64,000 nucleotides of DNA from Flavobacterium sp. Lineage in GTDB: Bacteria; Bacteroidota; Bacteroidia; Flavobacteriales; Flavobacteriaceae. A program made the position numbers and the translations under genes. A model generated the notes under the pieces. That model searched no databases. It had not been told where the DNA came from and saw nothing but the letters and a program-made list of their open reading frames with translations. This document shows positions 27,292-36,423 of the stretch, piece by piece. The DNA is taken from contig CP051546.1 in NCBI GenBank assembly GCA_012837155.1, positions 1,529,075-1,593,074 on the forward strand, read 5' to 3'. Position 1 is the first letter of the stretch, and every line of letters starts with the position of its first letter.

Positions 27292-28752
27292 ATGCAAACT
27301 CGTAGAAAATTTATTAAAAACACAGGGATTTTTTCGGTAGGATTGCTAGCACTTCAGTCGGAAGTTTTTGCTTATCAAAGCGATACTTTTGCTTTTTCAA
27401 TGAATGAATTTGTTAGCAAACGCCCCCCATTATCCGAAAGGAAATTTACAAGCAAAGCTATTGAAGCTGCGATTGTCCGAATCAAAAAACAAATCGCAAA
27501 TCCTGAATTGGCTTGGTTGTTCGAAAACTGTTTTCCTAATACTTTAGATACCACAGTCGATTTTGAAATCATCGATGGGAAGCCAGATACTTATGTGATT
27601 ACTGGCGATATTGATGCGATGTGGCTGCGGGATAGCACGGCTCAAATTTGGCCTTATCTTCCTTTTATAAACGGCGATGAGAAACTAAAGGAATTGGTAA
27701 AAGGAGTTGTCAATAGGCAAACAAAATGCATTTTACTTGACCCTTATGCCAATGCTTTTTACAAAGATTTTACCAAGGAAAGCGAGTGGAAGCATGATTT
27801 GACCAAGATGAAACCCGGAATTCATGAACGTAAATGGGAAATTGATAGTTTGTGCTATCCAATACGATTGGCACACGGTTATTGGAAGGAAACTGGCGAT
27901 ATAAGTTTGTTTGATAAAGATTGGAAAGAGGCAATGCTTTTAGTCCTACAAACTTTTAAAGAGCAACAGCGAATGCATGATAAAGGGGCTTATAGTTTTC
28001 AGCGTACTACTTCATGGGCAACTGATGGGGTTTCTTTGAGTGGTTATGGCTATCCCGTAAAACCTTGCGGACTGATTGTTTCTACCTTTAGACCAAGTGA
28101 TGATAGCACCTTATTTGGATATTTAATACCAAGTAATATGTTTGCCATTGAGGTGCTTGGGTACCTAATTGAAATCTTCTCTTTGCCAGAAATGCGGGAC
28201 GATATTTTGGTTTCTAAAGCCAAAGAATTACAGCAACAGGTAAAAAAAGGACTGAAAGAGAATGGGATAATTAAGCATCCAAAATTCGGAAAAATAATTG
28301 CTTTCGAAGTAAACGGGTATGGGAGTTTTCACATGATGGATGACGCTAATGTGCCATCGTTATTGTCTTTACCTTATTTAAATGCCATTGCGCCAGAAGA
28401 TAATTTGTATTTGAATACGCGAAAAGTGGTTTTGTCAGATAACAATCCATTCTTTTACAAAGGAAAAGCTGGCGAAGGTGTAGGAGGCCCTCATACAGGG
28501 GTCGATACAATTTGGCCCATGAGTATTATATTGAGAGCCATTACCAGCGTGGATGAAAAGGAAATAAAAAAGTGTCTTAATATGTTGCTTAAAACCCACG
28601 CCGATACAGGTTTTATGCACGAATCTTTTCATAAAGATGATGCAACACAATTTACTCGAAAATGGTTTGCTTGGGCCAATACGTTGTTTGGGGAGTTGAT
28701 TGTTCATATCAGTAACAACTATCCTCAAATTTTGATGGATAAAAATATTTAA
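27292..28752 (+). CDS. GH125 exo-alpha-1,6-mannosidase
   Basis: 486-aa GH125 enzyme, recognised by GDIDAMWLRDSTAQIWPYL and by FHMMDDANVPSLLSLPYLN. The N-terminus TRRKFIKNTGIFSVGLLAL resembles a twin-arginine signal, unlike the Sec signals of neighbouring enzymes, which suggests export in folded form. Family members are inverting exo-alpha-1,6-mannosidases acting on the trimannosyl core or mannan. It follows GH92 by 135 bp and is 18 bp before the GH16 gene. Confidence 0.93.
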   Translation: MQTRRKFIKNTGIFSVGLLALQSEVFAYQSDTFAFSMNEFVSKRPPLSERKFTSKAIEAAIVRIKKQIANPELAWLFENCFPNTLDTTVDFEIIDGKPDTYVITGDIDAMWLRDSTAQIWPYLPFINGDEKLKELVKGVVNRQTKCILLDPYANAFYKDFTKESEWKHDLTKMKPGIHERKWEIDSLCYPIRLAHGYWKETGDISLFDKDWKEAMLLVLQTFKEQQRMHDKGAYSFQRTTSWATDGVSLSGYGYPVKPCGLIVSTFRPSDDSTLFGYLIPSNMFAIEVLGYLIEIFSLPEMRDDILVSKAKELQQQVKKGLKENGIIKHPKFGKIIAFEVNGYGSFHMMDDANVPSLLSLPYLNAIAPEDNLYLNTRKVVLSDNNPFFYKGKAGEGVGGPHTGVDTIWPMSIILRAITSVDEKEIKKCLNMLLKTHADTGFMHESFHKDDATQFTRKWFAWANTLFGELIVHISNNYPQILMDKNI

Positions 28753-28770
28753 TTTAATATCTTTTGTTAA

Positions 28771-29598
28771 ATGAAAGAAAAATGTATACGAAATAATAGC
28801 ATCAACAAGAGTTTTTTCATTCGACTATCTTTTGCTTTTATAGTAATGATGTCTTCCTCTTTAATTGCTCAGAAAAAAGAAAAACTAAAATTAGTTTGGA
28901 GAGAAGAATTCAATTATACAGGTTTGCCTGATTCCTCAAAATGGGGGTATGAAGTGGGCTATATTAGAAACGAGGAACAACAATATTATACTAATGCCAA
29001 AAGGGAAAATGTGTGGGTAAATCATGGGGTGCTTACCATTACGGGAAGGAAAGAAAACAATGATTCCATAGCAACGTACACTTCGGCAAGTATTAATACA
29101 TTAGGCAAAGTTGGTTGGAAATATGGACGGATTGAGGTAAAAGCTAAACTTCCGCATGGCGGTGGGATGTGGCCCGCTATTTGGATGATGGGCACGAACA
29201 GAACAGAGTTAGGTTGGCCAAAATGCGGTGAGATTGATGTGATGGAGTTTATTGGCAATCATCCTAAAGATATTTACGGTACAATTCATTTTCAAGACCC
29301 TATTTTAAAAGAAAATAAATCAAGTGGAGGCTTGGCAACTCGAGAAAAATTGGATGCTGATTTTCATGTTTATGCTATCGAATGGAACGAACAAACCATC
29401 GATATTTATTTAGATAATGAAAAATATCACAGTTTTGCTACGGATGCTGCTGGTATGGGAGATAATAATCCGTTTCGAAAACCATTTTATTTGTTGATAA
29501 ATCTAGCAATGGGAGCCAATTGGCCTGGTCCAATTGATGATAGTGTATTGCCTCAGCAATTTATAATTGACTATGTAAGGGTCTATCAAAAAAAATAG
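28771..29598 (+). CDS. GH16 endo-beta-glycanase
   Basis: 275-aa secreted GH16 beta-jelly-roll enzyme with the catalytic signature GEIDVMEFIG (nucleophile Glu154, Asp156, acid/base Glu159) and the laminarinase-type start LVWREEFNYTGLPDSSKWGYE. A hydrophobic segment (about 14-32) serves as signal peptide. The sequence resembles beta-1,3-glucanases most, but GH16 also contains endo-beta-galactosidases that act on poly-LacNAc, which would fit the neighbouring host-glycan enzymes better. The choice cannot be made by eye. It sits in the middle of the mannosidase and hexosaminidase run, 54 bp before the second GH20. Confidence 0.9.
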   Translation: MKEKCIRNNSINKSFFIRLSFAFIVMMSSSLIAQKKEKLKLVWREEFNYTGLPDSSKWGYEVGYIRNEEQQYYTNAKRENVWVNHGVLTITGRKENNDSIATYTSASINTLGKVGWKYGRIEVKAKLPHGGGMWPAIWMMGTNRTELGWPKCGEIDVMEFIGNHPKDIYGTIHFQDPILKENKSSGGLATREKLDADFHVYAIEWNEQTIDIYLDNEKYHSFATDAAGMGDNNPFRKPFYLLINLAMGANWPGPIDDSVLPQQFIIDYVRVYQKK

Positions 29599-29652
29599 TA
29601 TTTGGAATAAAGAATCATTGTAAAAGAATAAAGTAAATAAAAATTATAAAAA

Positions 29653-31962
29653 ATGAAAAAAACAATTCTATTTGTAGGGCTATTGTTTTCTATGCTATTG
29701 CAGGCGCAGCAAGCAGTTCATATCATACCGCAACCCGTAAGTTTAGAAATGAAAGAAGGCGGTTTTGTTATCGATAATAAAACAGTTGTAAAAAGTGATA
29801 AAAAAGATAAGGAAGTAGCCAAAGTAGTGCATTTTTTTACAGAATATGTAAAACGAATTTCGGGGTTTGATTTAAAAGAAAATCCATCTAAAGGGAAACG
29901 GATTGCTTTTAGTATTGAAAAAATTAAAAAAATAGGAAATGAAGGGTATTTGATTACCGTAAATCCGAACGAAATTCTTGTAAAAGCCAACACCTCTAAA
30001 GGCTTGTTTTATGGTGTACAATCCTTATTGCAAACCTTGCCTTTCATAAGAACGAACGATTTGGTACAGATTCCGTGCATGAATATAAAGGATTATCCTC
30101 GTTTTCAGTGGAGAGGATTGATGCTCGATGTGAGTCGTCATTTTTTCGCTCCTGAGTTAGTAAAAGAATTCATCGACTTGCTGGCAACTTATAAAATGAA
30201 TGTTTTTCACTGGCATTTAGTAGATGGTGCAGGATGGCGTTTAGAAATTAAAAAATATCCTAAATTAACCCAACAAGCGGCTTGGCGCGTTGACGATTGG
30301 GGCAAATCTTGGAACTGGTCTGAGTTAGAGTTTAATGCCGATAGAAGTAAATCGACTTATGGAGGATATTACACCCAAGAACAGGCAAAGGAAATTGTGG
30401 CTTATGCCAAAGCAAGAAATATAACCGTAGTACCAGAGATCGAAATGCCAGGGCATTCAGAAGCGGCAATGGCAGCTTATCCAGAATTGTCGTGTAATCC
30501 AAAAAATCATTTTGGACAATCAGGAAATTTTTTCGCAAGTAAGGTCGAAAGCAATTATTGTGCAGGAAATGATCAGGCTTTCGCCTTTTTAGAAAACGTG
30601 CTAACAGAGGTAATGGCTATTTTTCCTTCAAAATACATTCATATTGGCGGAGATGAGGTCGACAAAACAAGTTGGAAACTATGCAACAAATGTCAGGCTC
30701 GAATGAAAAGTGAGCATTTGAAAGACGAAAAAGAATTGCAGAGTTATTTTATTCGTAGAATGGAAAAATTTCTAGTTTCAAAAAAGCGAAAAATGATTGG
30801 TTGGGATGAAATTTTAGAAGGAGGATTGGCTCCCGAGGCTACTGTTATGAGTTGGCGTGGTGAAGCTGGCGGAATTGAGGCAGCCAAGATGGGGCATGAA
30901 GTCATCATGACCCCTGGTTTTCCTTGTTATTTTGACCATTATCAAGGCGATCCAGAAACAGAGCCTTTGGCAATTGGAGGGTTTAATACCTTAAAAAAAG
31001 TCTACAATTATGAGCCCGTTCCCATCGAATTAAATGCGGAAGAAGCGAAGAAGGTTTTGGGCTCTCAAGCTAATTTGTGGACAGAATACATTCCCACTTA
31101 CGAGCAAGCAGAATACATGATTCTTCCCCGTATGCCCGCATTGGCAGAAGTATTATGGTCTACAAAAGAGCAACGAAATTGGGAAAATTTCAATCAGCGT
31201 TTGCAACCTCATTTGGTGGGTTTTGAGCAAAAAGGACTTCATTATTCAAAAGGGAATTACAAAGTAGATATTAAACCTGTCGTAGCCAATAACGTGCTTT
31301 CTATCGCTTTAGAAACAGAAAATTCTGAGGGTGTAATTTATTATACTACTGATGGGAGTATGCCTTCAATCGGAAGTATTAAATACGAAAAACCTTTTAT
31401 GGTGGCGACTTCAATGACGGTAAAAGCCATTATGGCGTTGCATAATAAGGTAGTGAGTTCTAAACCAGAAGTGCAATCGTTTACTTTTAATAAAGCCACA
31501 GGAAAAACAGTAAATTACACTAATGCAAACAGTCGTTATTACCCTGCAAATGGGGCAAATACACTAACTGATGGTTTTAGAGGAACAAAGGATATTGGAA
31601 AATTATGGCACGCATTTAATGGTGGAGATATGATTGCCACTATCGATTTAGGAGCTCCTGTACTAGCAACTAGCATTTCATTAGGTTGCATCCAAAATTG
31701 GGGACAATGGGTATTTCTTCCACAATGGGTAAAGTTCGAAGTATCGGTTGATGGCGTAAATTTCGAAGAAATAAAGGTGGTAACCAATACAATTCCTGCG
31801 AATCTGAGAGATACTCAGATAAAAGAGTTTACGGCTCAATTTGCAGAACAAAAAATAAAGGCGGTTCGGGTTACAGCGAAGAATTTAGGAGAATGTCCTC
31901 CAGGTTCTCCGGGAGAGAAACAAGCGGCTTGGTTGTTTGTCGATGAAATTTCAGTAGAATAA
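29653..31962 (+). CDS. GH20 beta-N-acetylhexosaminidase (2), multidomain
   Basis: 769-aa GH20 enzyme with signal peptide, N-terminal GH20b domain, catalytic barrel (MLDVSRHFF, HWHLVDGAGWRLEIKKYPKL, catalytic Asp334-Glu335 in HIGGDEVDKTSW), a chitobiase-type domain (about 545-625, YYTTDGSMPS) and a C-terminal discoidin-like F5/8-type-C domain (about 635-769). The last domain is usually a carbohydrate-binding module. It is about 220 residues longer than the first GH20 of the locus. It probably trims GlcNAc from antennae or from the chitobiose core. A glycosylasparaginase gene follows after 96 bp. Confidence 0.93.
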   Translation: MKKTILFVGLLFSMLLQAQQAVHIIPQPVSLEMKEGGFVIDNKTVVKSDKKDKEVAKVVHFFTEYVKRISGFDLKENPSKGKRIAFSIEKIKKIGNEGYLITVNPNEILVKANTSKGLFYGVQSLLQTLPFIRTNDLVQIPCMNIKDYPRFQWRGLMLDVSRHFFAPELVKEFIDLLATYKMNVFHWHLVDGAGWRLEIKKYPKLTQQAAWRVDDWGKSWNWSELEFNADRSKSTYGGYYTQEQAKEIVAYAKARNITVVPEIEMPGHSEAAMAAYPELSCNPKNHFGQSGNFFASKVESNYCAGNDQAFAFLENVLTEVMAIFPSKYIHIGGDEVDKTSWKLCNKCQARMKSEHLKDEKELQSYFIRRMEKFLVSKKRKMIGWDEILEGGLAPEATVMSWRGEAGGIEAAKMGHEVIMTPGFPCYFDHYQGDPETEPLAIGGFNTLKKVYNYEPVPIELNAEEAKKVLGSQANLWTEYIPTYEQAEYMILPRMPALAEVLWSTKEQRNWENFNQRLQPHLVGFEQKGLHYSKGNYKVDIKPVVANNVLSIALETENSEGVIYYTTDGSMPSIGSIKYEKPFMVATSMTVKAIMALHNKVVSSKPEVQSFTFNKATGKTVNYTNANSRYYPANGANTLTDGFRGTKDIGKLWHAFNGGDMIATIDLGAPVLATSISLGCIQNWGQWVFLPQWVKFEVSVDGVNFEEIKVVTNTIPANLRDTQIKEFTAQFAEQKIKAVRVTAKNLGECPPGSPGEKQAAWLFVDEISVE

Positions 31963-31992
31963 AGGATTTAATCGAAACCTTATAGGACATTT

Positions 31993-32043
31993 CGCTCGAT
32001 GGGATAAAAAATAATTGGATTATAATACATTAATAAATGGTAT
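31993..32043 (+). repeat. Dispersed 51-bp intergenic repeat, copy A
   Basis: 51-bp segment that matches 45590-45640 at about 42 of 51 positions, in the same orientation, sharing TAATAAA-GGTAT and AATTGGA-TATAAT words. It lies between GH20 (2) and the glycosylasparaginase. Function unknown. Confidence 0.55.
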
Positions 32044-32058
32044 AAAATAAATAAAAAG

Positions 32059-33056
32059 ATGATAAATAATCGCAGGAATTTTATAAAAACAACCGCCATA
32101 GCTTCGGTTGCTTTGGCTTTAAACTCATTTAAGGGAAATCAGAAAAAGAAGCACTTTTTTTATCTAAAAAAGGAAAAAAACCTATTGTGCTTTCTACTTG
32201 GAATTTTGGAATTCAAGCCAATGAAGCGGCATGGGAAATATTAAAAAATAAAGGACGAGCACTAGATGCAGTTGAAGCAGGTGTAAAGATTCCTGAAGGA
32301 GACCCTAAAGAAAGAAGTGTAGGATATGGAGGACGGCCAGATAGAGACGGGCATGTGACACTCGATGCCTGTATTATGGATGAAAATGCAAATATTGGTT
32401 CGGTAGCTTGTTTAGAGCATATTATGCATCCTATTTCCGTGGCTCGCTTGGTCATGGAAAAAACACCTCACGTGATGCTTGTAGGCGACGGAGCCTTGCA
32501 ATTTGCATTGGATCAAGGGTTTAAAAAGGAGAATTTATTGACCGAGGAATCTGAAAAGGAATGGAGAGAATGGTTGAAAAATAGTCAATATAAACCAAAG
32601 GTAAATATCGAAAATCATGACACCATCGGTATGATTGCTTTGGATGCAAACGGAAATCTTTCGGGGGCTTGTACAACAAGTGGAATGGCTTTTAAAATGC
32701 ACGGACGAGTAGGGGATTCGCCCATTATTGGAGCAGGATTATATGTTGATAACGAGATTGGAGCCGCCACGGCAACAGGGCATGGGGAGGAAGTAATTCG
32801 GATTTCGGGTTGTCATTTGGTTGTAGAATTGATGCGTCAAGGGCGTTCGCCTCAAAAAGCTTGTGAGGAAGCGGTCGCTCGAATTGTAAAATTAACTAGA
32901 AATAGAAATAAGGAATTAAAAGATATTCAAGTGGGTTTTATTGCCTTGAATAAGCAAGGAGAATACGGTGCTTATTGTATTCAAGGAGGTTTTAATTATG
33001 CTGTTAATGACGAAGCAGGAAACCGATTAATAGATGCAGATTATTTTTTGAAATAG
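32059..33056 (+). CDS. Glycosylasparaginase (N4-(beta-GlcNAc)-L-asparaginase), frameshifted
   Basis: Ntn-hydrolase that cleaves the GlcNAc-Asn link after the peptide has been degraded. It is about 332 aa when the frame is restored. The autocleavage site Asp-Thr lies in ENHDTIGMIALD (Thr codon at 32622). The substrate-site motifs RVGDSPIIGAGLYVDNEIGAATATGHGEE are complete. The start MINNRRNFIKTTAIASVALAL looks like a twin-arginine signal. A frame break lies at about 32147-32165: one extra A in the A5 run would join SFKGNQKK to EALFLSKKGKKPIVLSTWNFG. The gene is 6 bp before cutC, so the two are co-transcribed. Confidence 0.88.
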
Positions 33057-33062
33057 AAATAA

Positions 33063-33737
33063 ATGGGAAAATATAAACTAGAGATTGCGTGTTTTAATTT
33101 AGAATCCGCAAGTATTGCGCAACAAAATGGCGCTGATAGAGTAGAATTGTGTGCTAACATGAAAGAGGGGGGAACGACTCCTGATTATGAAATTACCCAA
33201 ATGGCTCGTGAAAAATTAGCCATTGATTTGAATGTTATGATTCGCCCTCGCGGTGGAGATTTTGTTTATTCTGACGATGAATTCGAACGAATGAAGACAG
33301 AAATTAGAGTATTCAAAAAACTAAAAATAGACGGTTTTGTCTTTGGAATTTTAGATAAAGAAGGGGCAGTTAATGAAACACAGAACAAGGAATTAGTAAC
33401 TTTGGCAAATCCGATACCCTGTACTTTTCATCGTGCTTTCGATGTGGTCAATAATGTATATCAATCGCTTGAATCTATAATTGGATGCGGTTTTAAAACG
33501 ATTTTAACTTCTGGGCAAGAAATAAATGTAGTAGAGGGAGCTACCGTTTTATCAGAATTGGTAAAAAGAGCAAACAATCGGATTACTATTATGCCTGGAG
33601 GTGGTTTGCGTTCAACGAATGTCAAGTCGTTAAAAGAAAAAACAGGGGCTAGTTTTTACCACTCTTCCGCAATTGTTGACTCTTCCGCAATTGCCAATGC
33701 TAAGGAAATAGAGGCGTTAAAAAAAGAGCTTGACTAA
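33063..33737 (+). CDS. cutC: CutC family protein
   Basis: 224-aa TIM-barrel protein of the CutC family (named after a copper-homeostasis locus in E. coli, an assignment that has been questioned). Recognised by the start EIACFNLESASIAQQNGADRVELCA, MIRPRGGDFVYSDDE, CTFHRAFD and the phosphate-loop-like IMPGGGLRS. It starts 6 bp after the glycosylasparaginase. Its place at the end of a glycan operon suggests a role in handling an N-glycan or amino-sugar product and not copper; this is inference. No signal peptide, so cytoplasmic. Confidence 0.9.
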   Translation: MGKYKLEIACFNLESASIAQQNGADRVELCANMKEGGTTPDYEITQMAREKLAIDLNVMIRPRGGDFVYSDDEFERMKTEIRVFKKLKIDGFVFGILDKEGAVNETQNKELVTLANPIPCTFHRAFDVVNNVYQSLESIIGCGFKTILTSGQEINVVEGATVLSELVKRANNRITIMPGGGLRSTNVKSLKEKTGASFYHSSAIVDSSAIANAKEIEALKKELD

Positions 33738-34174
33738 TGCTCTGAATGGCACCGATAGTTTTTATCTAAGCATTAACCAATTTGTGTGAGTGATATTTTA
33801 TCAATCATACTATTTTTAGACACATATTGGTTTGAATTAACCCAAATTTTAATGATTCTTTTAATGTTTCAATTAAAAAAATCGCTTTTATCTGTGTCTT
33901 GCGATAGCAATCCGTTTAATCAGCGTTCCTTTTCACAACATTTCCAGTAGAACCTAAAAATTATCCTTCGAACGGACAATTGGACTATCCTTGCCGTTTT
34001 TTTTTGTAAGGGATGGTTTTCGATACCATTTGCACAAAAATCCATTTACATTTTCTAAAAATTTACTCGAACGGACGAAAATCTTCTAACGTCATTTTAT
34101 ATTGTTTTTTTAAGCCTAAAAAGGATACCTCGAACCAACAATTGGATTAATTTTCGAATGCTATTTCCGTAAGT
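33738..34174. other. Intergenic region with degenerate repeats
   Basis: 437 bp without a coding frame. It contains three related words beginning CGAACGGAC/CGAACCAAC (33959, 34068, 34130), two followed by AATTGGA-TA, and AATCCGTTTAATCAGCG-type text common in flavobacterial spacers. It looks like accumulated degenerate repeats. IS copy 4 inserted at its right end. Confidence 0.5.
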
Positions 34175-35083
34175 AGTCAATCCTTAAATATGACACAACA
34201 GATTGATTGTTAATAACTTGTATATAAAAACAACTTAAAAACACTAAGTTGAATTGCCAAAAAGTGTATATTTAGGTATAAAAAAGTGGCAATATGTTAG
34301 GTAAAATAAAACCGAATTTTCAGCAAAATTTATTTCAGACTAGGCTGACAGATCTTATAAACCTTGAGCATCCTTTGGTAAAACTCGCAGGGGAGCTTGA
34401 TTGGTCAAAAATGGAGTTTGAGTTCCAAAACCTATATTCAGAGCAAGGAAGACCCTCTATTCCGATTAGAAAAATAGCAGGTTTACTGCTGTTAAAAGAG
34501 ATGTTTAAAGAGAGTGATGAATCTGTAGTTGAACGTTGGATAGAAAACCCTTATTGGCAATATTTTACAGGAGAATATTTTTTTCAAAACAAGCAACCTT
34601 TTGACCCGAGTGAGTTTGTTCATTTTAGAAAGAGACTGAAAGAGAAAGGATTAGAATTTATTTTAAGTCAAACAGTAGCCTTGCATCCAGAGGCGAAAAA
34701 TGAAAAGGAAGTTCAGATTGACACCACTGTTCAAGAAAAAAACATTACTTTTCCAACCGATGCCAAATTAGCTAAAAAGGTAATTGACAATTGTGCAAAA
34801 TAGCTAAAAAGAAGGAGTTAAACAAAGACAAACTTATAAAAGGGTAGCCAAACAACATCTTCGGGATGCTTATTTTGGACATCATCCCAAACGAAAAAAG
34901 AAAGCTATAATGGCGCGAAAAAAGTTGCGAACCATTGGTAAGCGAGTCGTTCGAGAATTGGAACGCAAGTTGCCTGAAGAAATTTTAAAACAATACGAAA
35001 CAGAATTTAGCAATTACAAAAAAGTACTCACTCAGGAAAGAAACAGCAAGGAAAAAATATGGCTCACGTAATTTTTTTGGGGA

Positions 35084-36029
35084 TTAAGCAAAAAGTTTTT
35101 CCATTCTGAATAGAAAGAATTTCACATCAACTACACCTCTTAGATTTGCTCTAAAGAGTTTTATTTTAGAATTAAATGATTCTGCGTTTGCATTTGTATG
35201 TCGTTTGATGAAGAAGTTTAAAATGGTTTCTAAATGATATTTTAAGCTGTTTGCTGCGGTATTAAAATCATTTAATTTTAATAATTTTGTTTTTTCAATC
35301 CAGTTTAAAAATTGTTCTTTGGCTAATTCTTTTGAGGTTTGTTCATAGATGTTCCTGAACTCGAGAGTGTGTTTATATGCTTGATGTAAGTGTGGATAAA
35401 TTTTGAATAACAATTCGGCTCTTACCTTCTGATTAGGAGTCCATTCATTTGTTTTTTTAGCAATAATATAACGGCTTCTAGCTAATAATTGTTTTGGAGT
35501 GTCCTCATTTTCAAAAACGATAGGAACATATTTAATTCCTTGTTCTTTGGCTATTTTAATGGCTTGATTTTCTTTTTCAATTGCTTCCCATCGTAACTTA
35601 ATTCTTTGATGTTGCAAGGCTTCCATTACCAGCTTTACTACGTGAAAACGATCGGTAACCAAATTGCTTTCTGGAAAACATATTCTTGAAGCCAATTGCA
35701 TATTATTAGCCATATCAAGGGTAATTTCCTTTACCAACTTCCTTTTTTCTAACGGAATTTTGTTTAAAACATCAATAATATCTTGACTTTTAGTGCCTTT
35801 TATAACTGCTACTAATGTTTTTTTTCTTGCCTCTACCGTTTTTATTGGTTACAAAGGTATAGAGTTCTCCTTTTGACAAACTTAACTCATCAATTCCTAG
35901 ATTTTCACCTATATTCTGAGGATAAATCAAATAATCTTCGGAGTGATTGAACTGATCCCAATCCTTAAATCCACTAACTTTTTTCTTGTAATGGCGTTGC
36001 AATAAATTGGCTTTGACTCCGTAATAACT
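35084..36029 (-). pseudogene. ISL3/ISAon1-like transposase, catalytic part, frameshifted
   Basis: Two frames make one protein. The upstream part (from about 36029; first Met at 36002) shows LLQRHYKKKVSGFKDWDQ and IDELSLSKGELYTFVTNKN. The downstream part shows KEITLDMANNM, the typical VTDRFHVVKLV motif and the late catalytic Glu region NANAESFNSKIKLFRANLRG. The frame breaks at an A8 run (about 35817-35825); A7 would restore GKKKTLVAVIKGTK. The N-terminal region is a separate reading frame (36037-36423), as is usual for ISAon1-type elements. Confidence 0.85.
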
Positions 36030-36036
36030 GGCGATA

Positions 36037-36423
36037 TTACTTATCGTATCTTCTCGGGTCTCGACCTGTATCTTTTAAAAAATCAGAAAGTTCAACGGTC
36101 AATTTTGAACCTTCTGCTATAAAAGTATAATCACTTTTAACTTCTATTGATTTATCAAATTTATTTCGCCATCGACGCCTTCTAATGCCTAAATAAACCG
36201 CCTTTCCTCTAATTGGAAAGTCTTGAATTAAAGTTCGTTCGTAGAATCCTTTTGACTCAAATTCATTCAAATCATAATTATTTGGCAGTATGTTTTTCTC
36301 ATCTAAATAAATGAATAAACAGTCTTTCTTTGTATGTAAATCTCCTAACTCTTTGAAATCGACAATATCAAAATGTATCAATAGCCCTTCTGGTAAAAAG
36401 GAAGAAAAAATTGAAAAATCCAT
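36037..36423 (-). CDS. ISAon1-type transposase N-terminal region protein
   Basis: 128-aa protein matching the N-terminal region that precedes the ISAon1-type transposase in Bacteroidetes elements: FLPEGLLIHFDIVDFKE, then SKGFYERTLIQDFPIRGKAVYL and RRRRWRNK. It overlaps the start of the catalytic frame; a +1 shift near GAAGATACG would fuse the two. Whether the fusion is made in nature is not clear from the sequence. Confidence 0.75.
   Translation of the reverse strand: MDFSIFSSFLPEGLLIHFDIVDFKELGDLHTKKDCLFIYLDEKNILPNNYDLNEFESKGFYERTLIQDFPIRGKAVYLGIRRRRWRNKFDKSIEVKSDYTFIAEGSKLTVELSDFLKDTGRDPRRYDK

Noticed and set aside
33738-34174. CRISPR-like array in the repeat-bearing spacer
   Set aside because: Repeated words are few, unequal in spacing and diverged; no regular repeat-spacer units anywhere in the window.
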